Shown piece after piece: positions 52,857 through 58,523 of a stretch of DNA of 58,523 nt; the stretch's first letter is position 1, and every line of letters begins with the position of its first letter. Under the pieces are notes generated by a model that was not told the DNA's origin, searched no databases, and was given only the letters and a program-made list of their open reading frames with translations. The position numbers and the translations under genes were made by a program. Source of the stretch: Mogibacterium sp. (GTDB lineage Bacteria; Bacillota; Clostridia; Peptostreptococcales; Anaerovoracaceae); the NCBI GenBank assembly GCA_017433975.1, contig JAFRGD010000011.1, positions 1 to 58,523 on the forward strand, written 5' to 3'.

Positions 52857-54147
52857 AAAGAAAGCGAGCAATGTATTTGCGAACAGAAACTATCGATTGG
52901 TGTTCCTTGGCGCGTTGGTCTCGGAATTAGGTGCGCTTCTGTACAGCTTCGCCGTCGGTTTCTATATCCTGGAAATCAGCGGAAACAACGCATTTCTGCA
53001 GGGATTGTATCTGGCCCTGTGTGGAGTTGCCCTGTTGCTCTTCACACCGGTTGGAGGGGTTCTGGGAGACCGATTCAATAAGGCAAAGATCATGTATGTC
53101 TGTGATTACATCAAGGGCGGGATGATCCTGCTGGCGACCGTGCTCATGATGATCCTGTCAGAGCCGACAGCGCATATCGTGATCCTGTTTATCCTCGGCG
53201 TTCTTGGCAACGTGGTCAGCGGTATCTTCAATCCGGCTGCCGGAGCAATGCTGCCGAATATTGTGGAGCTGCAGCAATTACAACAGGCGAACGCCTATTT
53301 TTCCATTAAGAGTTCCCTGGAATCGATCCTCGGTGTCGTATTGGCGGGCATCCTGTATGCGGTATTGCCGTTGAATGTGCTCTTTTTTGCCGTCGGCGCA
53401 TGTTTTATCGCTTCCGGCATCTCGGAAATGATGATTCGCTATGATCATACGCCTTCTTCCGAACCGGTCACGATCCGCCTGGCCATCGCGGATATGAAAG
53501 ACGGCGCCCGGTACCTCAGAAGTCAAAAGGCGATCCTTGCGATCATGGGGTCCGTACTTTTCATCAACTTTTTCATAGCACCTGTGACTGGCAATTTTAT
53601 ACCCTTCTTCATCAAAACAGACCTGGCAGGCGCACCGACGTATCTGTTTGACCGATTCCTAAAACCGGAACTATGGTCTTCCGTGTTCAATGTCTGCATT
53701 GGAGTCAGCTCCCTGATCGGTGCGGCCATTCTCAGCGCCAGGAAACAGGAAGAAAAATGCGGGATAAAAGTCGCCAGACGGCTGTGCGTCTTTTCAGGCG
53801 TGATGATCATGTTGGCGATTGGATACGGCTGTCTGGTGAGTGCGGGTGTCTCACTGAACGGTTTTCTGCTCCTGTTCTGTGCAGGATGCCTTGCGCTCGG
53901 TTTTCTGCTCTCCTTTATCAATATTCCTCTCAATACCACGATCCAGTGCAGGGTGGAACGGGACAAGCTCAGCAAGGTAGGAAGCATCATTAGCGTAGGT
54001 TCGCAGGGAATGATCCCGATCGCCTCCGTATTGGCAGGGGCGGTGCTGCAGACCTTTGGGAGTACCATGCTTCTGGCCGCCTGCGCAGCCGGGTTCACCA
54101 TTTCGTCAATCCTGCTTTTGACAAACAGGCATGTCAGATCATTGTAG
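52843..54147 (+). CDS. MFS transporter, macrolide-efflux (MFS_3) type
   Basis: A 434-residue membrane exporter with about twelve hydrophobic segments. The opening FANRNYRLVFLGALVSELG and the loop GGVLGDRFNKAKIMYVCDY after the second segment are typical of Mef-like drug exporters of the DHA3/MFS_3 group. The start is the ATG at 52843 with GGAAGGA eight bases upstream, inside the end of the regulator gene. Lower GC and codon use than surrounding genes, shared with the regulator, suggests transfer as a pair. Substrate unknown. Confidence 0.88.
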   Translation: MMSGEKKASNVFANRNYRLVFLGALVSELGALLYSFAVGFYILEISGNNAFLQGLYLALCGVALLLFTPVGGVLGDRFNKAKIMYVCDYIKGGMILLATVLMMILSEPTAHIVILFILGVLGNVVSGIFNPAAGAMLPNIVELQQLQQANAYFSIKSSLESILGVVLAGILYAVLPLNVLFFAVGACFIASGISEMMIRYDHTPSSEPVTIRLAIADMKDGARYLRSQKAILAIMGSVLFINFFIAPVTGNFIPFFIKTDLAGAPTYLFDRFLKPELWSSVFNVCIGVSSLIGAAILSARKQEEKCGIKVARRLCVFSGVMIMLAIGYGCLVSAGVSLNGFLLLFCAGCLALGFLLSFINIPLNTTIQCRVERDKLSKVGSIISVGSQGMIPIASVLAGAVLQTFGSTMLLAACAAGFTISSILLLTNRHVRSL

Positions 54148-54170
54148 GGATGCTTTGAGCTTTTCAAATG

Positions 54171-54206
54171 AAAAGCGGGCTGCCGGAAGAGGCAGCCCGC
54201 GCTTTT
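54171..54206. terminator. Bidirectional terminator between the MFS and alcohol dehydrogenase genes
   Basis: A perfect ten-base stem (GCGGGCTGCC, 54175-54184, with its complement at 54191-54200) around GGAAGA. AAAA precedes and GCTTTTG follows, so it can act in both directions between convergent genes. Confidence 0.9.
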
Positions 54207-54217
54207 GTCTTTTGGTA

Positions 54218-55441
54218 TTAATAGCATTCCCGCAGGATCTCGAAGATCTCCGCCTTATCGATTTCCCGGTACGCGCCCGGAGTCGTATAGCAGGACTCTG
54301 CGATGACGCGGAGGCCGTCCTTGACGGTACCGAAACTGTCGACCTGTGAGTTGATTCCGAGTTCGATCAGTTCATCTTTGATCCCGAGGTCGCGGAGTGT
54401 CGTCGGCAGACCGACGTCTCTGATGAAGTCCGCCAGCGCGTCGATGCCGGCGAGTGCGAGCGCATCGTCGCTCACGTAGTCCGCCCGGTCGAGCCCCCAG
54501 ACGCGTTCCGCGAACTTGACGAATTTCCCGAGGCCGTCTTTATATATGTGCCGGTAATAGGTCGGGTGGAGGACCGCCAGCCCTTCGCCGTGGTTGCAGT
54601 TGGTATAGGCGCTGATCTGGTGCTCGATGTTGTGCACCTCGAAGTCCTTGGACTTACCCATCTTGATGATGCGGTTCTCCGCCATAGACGCCTCCCACAT
54701 GATGTTGCTGCGGGCCTGGTAATCGTTCGGGTCGGCCAGTGCGGCGCGGAGGTCGCGGATCACGCCGCGCATCAGCGCCTCCGAGATGTCGTCCGACACG
54801 TTGTCCTCGATCGGGTAACTGAAGTAGGTCTCCATGATGTGCGAGAGGATGTCGAACGTGCCCGCGCGGAGCTGCCGGAGCGGCATGCTGAGCGTGTAGT
54901 TCGGGTCCATGAGCGCGAAGTCCGCGTTGGAGCGCGGGTAGTCGCGGTCGGTCTTAATGTTGCGCTCCGTATTGGTGAGGACGGCCGAGCCGTTGACCTC
55001 GCTGCCGGTCGCAGGCATCGTGACGATCATGCCGAGCGGGACCGGGTCGAAGTTCAGCGTGCCTTGCTCCTCCCAGAAGTCGTTCCACACGTCCCCGGCG
55101 TACCTGGCCGCGATGGAGATGGATTTGCAGCAGTCCATGACGCTGCCGCCGCCCACCGCGAGGATGAGGTCGACGTCGTTTGCCCGGGCAATCTCCGTGC
55201 CTTCAAGCATTTTCTCCAGCGTCGGGTTGGACATGATGCCGCCAAACTCGATGACCGTCTTGCCCGCCTCGGTCAGGATGCTCACGACTTCGTCGTAGAC
55301 ACCGTTTTGCTTGATCGAGCCGCTGCCGTACCCGAGCAGGACTGTATTGCCATACTGGGTGAGGATGTCCGGCAGATACTTGCTGACGCAGCCCGCGCCG
55401 AAGTAGACTTTTGTCCTGTTTTCAAAGATAAAATCGTTCAT
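54218..55441 (-). CDS. Iron-containing alcohol dehydrogenase (butanol dehydrogenase BdhA type)
   Basis: A 407-residue group III alcohol dehydrogenase, likely NADH-dependent and reducing aldehydes in fermentation. The start MNDFIFENRTKVYFGAG is characteristic of BdhA/YqdH-type enzymes. The nucleotide loop is GGGSVMDCCKS (about 98-108). Metal ligands lie in GTFDILSHIMETYF and in NHGEGLAVLHPTYYRH. I start at 55441, where AAGAGG lies upstream; a longer frame runs into the neighbouring gene. It follows the LD-carboxypeptidase gene after 17 bases on the same strand. Its promoter region is shared with nuoE, where a Rex-like site is found. Confidence 0.93.
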   Translation of the reverse strand: MNDFIFENRTKVYFGAGCVSKYLPDILTQYGNTVLLGYGSGSIKQNGVYDEVVSILTEAGKTVIEFGGIMSNPTLEKMLEGTEIARANDVDLILAVGGGSVMDCCKSISIAARYAGDVWNDFWEEQGTLNFDPVPLGMIVTMPATGSEVNGSAVLTNTERNIKTDRDYPRSNADFALMDPNYTLSMPLRQLRAGTFDILSHIMETYFSYPIEDNVSDDISEALMRGVIRDLRAALADPNDYQARSNIMWEASMAENRIIKMGKSKDFEVHNIEHQISAYTNCNHGEGLAVLHPTYYRHIYKDGLGKFVKFAERVWGLDRADYVSDDALALAGIDALADFIRDVGLPTTLRDLGIKDELIELGINSQVDSFGTVKDGLRVIAESCYTTPGAYREIDKAEIFEILRECY

Positions 55442-55458
55442 GGGAGACCTCTTTCTGA

Positions 55459-56526
55459 TTAATCGAGTTTCATTTCGATGGAGCCCTTGCCGCCGGAGGA
55501 ACGGATCCGCGTGAGCGAGCCGTTGATCAGCGTCATGCACGGCTTAACGTGTCCGATGTCCGTATTCCAGAGAATCGGAACGTTGAAGATCCGTCGTAAT
55601 AGTTCAATGTAGTTATAGTCTGTCGCGTCGTCCGGGAACATGACGCGGCCGAACACGACGGCGCGCGTGTTGACAAAGTAGCCGCAATACTTCATCTGGA
55701 GCAGCGTGCGGTACAGTTCCTCCGGGGACATCTCGAAAACATCAAAGTACCAGATGACGTCGCGCTGCCGTCCGACAAAGTCCGGCGCTTCGTCATACGG
55801 TGTACCGATCAGTTTGGCGATGCAGTCGATACAGCCGCCGATGAGCCGTCCCTGGATGTCTATGGAGATGCTCTCGTCGTATGCCATGTTCAGTTTATCA
55901 GGCTCCGGCAGGCGGCTGTTGGTACGCCATGTAAGGGCAGGGAAGACCTCTCTGCCCACAGGAAGGAACAGGTCCCAATGGACCGGCTCGTCGAGAATCG
56001 GTGCGTCGACCGTAAAGTCGCGAATCTTATCGTACATGTTGAACGAGTCCTGCCGCAGCACATTGCCCGAGAGAATCGCCAGAGCGTTCCGCTGGAACGT
56101 ATGCAGCGGCCGCCAGTCGAACGATCCGGCGTTGAACCCGTACATCGTTGCAATATTGTATTTGGTCGTAATGACGTAGAGCAGGTTGGTCGGGTCGCTC
56201 GCGCCGGCGATCCACTTCGGGTGGCGCTTTAATGCTTTCCAGTCGATGTACGGAAGCACTTCGATGTTGAATTCGCCGCCGGAAGCTGCGAGAATGGCTT
56301 TCACGTCAGGGTCGCGGAGCAGTTCATTGAACTCTTCTCCGCGAATGTCTGCGTAGTTTGACCGGACGCCCTCCATCCGGACGCTGCCCGTTTCGACGAC
56401 AGAGTAACCCTGCTCCCGGAGCGTCTGTACGGAAGTGTTAAACGAGTCGATCTTGTGACCGACGCCGGCGCTCGGCGCCGTAATGCCGAGGGTGTCGCCG
56501 GGATTCGGAAAGGCTGGATAGATCAT
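55459..56526 (-). CDS. S66-family LD-carboxypeptidase (LdcA/MccF-like)
   Basis: A 355-residue serine peptidase of family S66. Members remove the terminal D-Ala from murein tetrapeptides in recycling or cleave microcin-like compounds (MccF). The start MIYPAFPNPGDTLGITAPSAG is typical. The nucleophile Ser is in WIAGASDPTNLLYV (about 116), after the SGGEFNIEVLPYID turn; the Glu region is GRLIGGCIDCIAKLIGTPYD and the His is in DIGHVKPCMTLI near the end. I start at 56526, where GAGGTG lies upstream. Length exceeds LdcA (about 305) and fits MccF-like members. No signal peptide. Confidence 0.88.
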   Translation of the reverse strand: MIYPAFPNPGDTLGITAPSAGVGHKIDSFNTSVQTLREQGYSVVETGSVRMEGVRSNYADIRGEEFNELLRDPDVKAILAASGGEFNIEVLPYIDWKALKRHPKWIAGASDPTNLLYVITTKYNIATMYGFNAGSFDWRPLHTFQRNALAILSGNVLRQDSFNMYDKIRDFTVDAPILDEPVHWDLFLPVGREVFPALTWRTNSRLPEPDKLNMAYDESISIDIQGRLIGGCIDCIAKLIGTPYDEAPDFVGRQRDVIWYFDVFEMSPEELYRTLLQMKYCGYFVNTRAVVFGRVMFPDDATDYNYIELLRRIFNVPILWNTDIGHVKPCMTLINGSLTRIRSSGGKGSIEMKLD

Positions 56527-56557
56527 GACCGCACCTCTTCGTTTTTTTCTATGACTC

Positions 56558-56586
56558 ATTATAAATGGTAATGGAAAAAAAGTCAC
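56558..56586 (-). promoter_or_regulatory. Possible promoter of the LD-carboxypeptidase/alcohol dehydrogenase operon
   Basis: On the minus strand, TATAAT (plus-strand 56558-56563) with GTGACT (56581-56586) at a 17-base spacing, about 32 bases before the start codon. The -35 box is only a fair match. Confidence 0.5.
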
Positions 56587-56603
56587 TATATTCAAATGAA
56601 TGG

Positions 56604-56632
56604 TTGACGGAGCGAAGAGTGATTGATAAAAT
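56604..56632 (+). promoter_or_regulatory. Promoter of the short leader RNA before nuoE
   Basis: TTGACG (56604-56609) and TAAAAT (56627-56632) with a 17-base spacer. The predicted start near 56639 falls inside the Rex-like site, so Rex bound there would block it. Confidence 0.72.
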
Positions 56633-56636
56633 ATCA

Positions 56637-56654
56637 TTGTTAAGTTTTTATCAA
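56637..56654 (+). promoter_or_regulatory. Rex operator candidate
   Basis: TTGTTAAGTTTTTATCAA matches the clostridial Rex consensus TTGTTAA-N4-TTAACAA at all but one of its 14 fixed bases. It overlaps the predicted transcription start of the promoter at 56604-56632 and lies between the alcohol dehydrogenase operon and nuoEF, both typical Rex targets. rex itself is in this window at 13041. Confidence 0.7.
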
Positions 56655-56705
56655 TGCAACACGTACGCCAAACAGTTTGATAAAACTAACTCCTGGCGTT
56701 TTTTA
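56639..56705 (+). ncRNA. Candidate short RNA / attenuated leader of the nuoEF operon
   Basis: A promoter (56604-56632) and an intrinsic terminator (56665-56704) define an RNA of about 67 bases with no ORF. Two folds exclude each other. One is the terminator: ACGCCA with TGGCGT outside, AGTTT with AAACT inside, then six T. The other pairs bases 56639-56654 with 56677-56690 (about 14 pairs with two bulges), which uses the inner terminator arm. Such a switch could be an attenuator, or the product could be a small RNA. No ligand is known. Confidence 0.5.
56665..56704 (+). terminator. Intrinsic terminator upstream of the nuoE promoter
   Basis: ACGCCA (56665-56670) pairs with TGGCGT (56694-56699); an inner stem AGTTT/AAACT closes a GATA loop; a run of six T follows. 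No plus-strand gene lies upstream for over 2 kb, so it must end the short RNA started at about 56639. Confidence 0.75.
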
Positions 56706-56728
56706 TTCTCTGAGAAGGATAACACTTG

Positions 56729-56757
56729 TTGCATGAATCACGTGTTTTTTGTATAAT
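56729..56757 (+). promoter_or_regulatory. Sigma-A promoter for nuoEF
   Basis: TTGCAT (56729-56734) and a consensus TATAAT (56752-56757) with a 17-base spacer. AACAC and GTGTT flank the -35 box as an imperfect inverted repeat. Confidence 0.8.
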
Positions 56758-56822
56758 TGAAGATACAAAACGCACGGAATAAAACGGAAAACGCATAACA
56801 AAAGAAGGAGGGTATAACGCTG

Positions 56823-57311
56823 ATGAAAGTTTCTAATGTTCCATTCAGAGGTACCAAGGAGCAGGAAGCGCAACTCCGTGAACTGATCGCCGAGCACGCG
56901 GGTCAAAAGGGTTCATTGATGCCGATCATGCAGGGCGCGCAGAACATCTACGGATATCTCCCTTATCAGGTGCAGAAGATCATCTCGGACGAGACCGGCA
57001 TTCCGCTGGAGAAAATCTACGGCGTAGCGACGTTCTACGCGCAGTTCAAGATGGCACCAAAGGGAGAAGTCGAAGTTTCCGTCTGCCTTGGAACCGCCTG
57101 CTATGTCAAGGGTGCCGGCGATGTGTTCGAGAAGGTCAAAGCCGAGCTCGGCATCGATGACGGCGGATGCACCCCGGACGGCAGGTTCTCTCTGGACAGC
57201 TGCCGCTGCGTCGGCGCGTGCGGTCTCGCACCGGTCATGATCGTAGGCGGGGACGTCTACGGCAAGCTGACGCCGGACATGGTTCCTGAGATTCTCGGTA
57301 AGTATCGTTAG
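56823..57311 (+). CDS. nuoE: NuoE-like [2Fe-2S] subunit of NADH-linked oxidoreductase or hydrogenase
   Basis: A 162-residue thioredoxin-fold [2Fe-2S] protein of the NuoE/HndA/HydC type. The cluster ligands are Cys88 and Cys93 in CLGTAC, and Cys129 and Cys133 in CRCVGAC, with usual spacing. SLMPIMQGAQNIYGYLP and GVATFYAQFKMAPKG are family blocks. With the next gene it forms an NADH-oxidising module, in Clostridia most often part of an electron-bifurcating hydrogenase or formate dehydrogenase. A GGAGGG ribosome site precedes the ATG. Confidence 0.95.
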   Translation: MKVSNVPFRGTKEQEAQLRELIAEHAGQKGSLMPIMQGAQNIYGYLPYQVQKIISDETGIPLEKIYGVATFYAQFKMAPKGEVEVSVCLGTACYVKGAGDVFEKVKAELGIDDGGCTPDGRFSLDSCRCVGACGLAPVMIVGGDVYGKLTPDMVPEILGKYR

Positions 57312-57352
57312 AGCAGCGGTTGTTTGATCAAGTTGACGGAGGGTTTTAAAAG

Positions 57353-58523
<1,171 letters not shown>

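Overview
The window looks like a chromosomal stretch of a GC-rich, strictly anaerobic member of the Bacillota, probably class Clostridia. The grounds are bS21 (rpsU), a Rex redox repressor, a CIRCE-controlled groESL, an Asp23-domain protein, a DUF4342-type protein, pyruvate phosphate dikinase, an NADH-linked NuoE/NuoF pair of hydrogenase type, sigma-A promoters with 17-bp spacers, and an Ig/fibronectin-like secreted protease of a kind common in Clostridia. Several genes start with GTG or TTG. The species cannot be named from this sequence.

Layout. 1-7 kb: the 3' part of ftsH, a PucR-type regulator, coaX, dusB, a solute-binding lipoprotein and pepV. 7.0-7.8 kb: an FMN riboswitch with its terminator, controlling ribU. 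7.8-10.7 kb: the t6A set tsaE-tsaB-rimI-tsaD. 10.7-14.9 kb: an ABC-F ATPase, acpP, rex, a divergent 2[4Fe-4S] ferredoxin (55 aa) and a P-loop/Asp23 fusion protein. 15-17 kb: groES-groEL behind a sigma-A promoter and CIRCE. 17.0-23.8 kb: a structured leader, two paralogous SAM methyltransferases and a five-gene nickel/peptide-type ABC importer, bracketed by two near-identical 28-bp direct repeats. 23.8-26 kb: a minimal iscR-iscS-iscU operon. 26-29 kb: a cold-shock protein, an RDD membrane protein, a MITE-like element (terminal inverted repeats, no ORF) and a DUF218 membrane protein. 29-33.3 kb: pyrC-pyrK-pyrD-pyrF-pyrE. 33.3-37.7 kb: a secreted subtilisin-like protease, nnr and a TetR regulator. 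37.7-46.6 kb: rpsU-yqeY, phoH-ybeY-era-recO, a DUF4342-like gene with an apparent frameshift, glyS and ppdK. 46.8-51.6 kb: a LarC N-terminal-domain protein, an unassigned GT-B-like protein and a GH36 alpha-galactosidase. 51.7-54.1 kb: an XRE/TPR regulator and an MFS exporter of lower GC. 54.2-56.5 kb (minus strand): an LD-carboxypeptidase-family protein and an iron alcohol dehydrogenase. 56.6-58.5 kb: a regulatory intergenic region (promoter, Rex-like operator, short terminated RNA, second promoter) in front of nuoE and a truncated nuoF.

How the parts fit. Several genes serve fermentative redox balance: Rex is encoded here, and a near-consensus clostridial Rex site lies between the alcohol dehydrogenase operon and nuoEF, so NADH/NAD+ may set expression of both. 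Fe-S supply (iscRSU), ferredoxin and NuoEF form a second functional thread. Nickel may be a third: the nickel-type importer and the LarC domain both point to it, although neither proves it.

Most promising for novelty: the repeat-flanked methyltransferase/ABC module with its structured leader; the attenuator-like short RNA carrying the Rex-like site before nuoE; the P-loop/Asp23 fusion; the unassigned GT-B-like protein next to alpha-galactosidase; and the MITE-like element. All calls are by reading; no database search was run.
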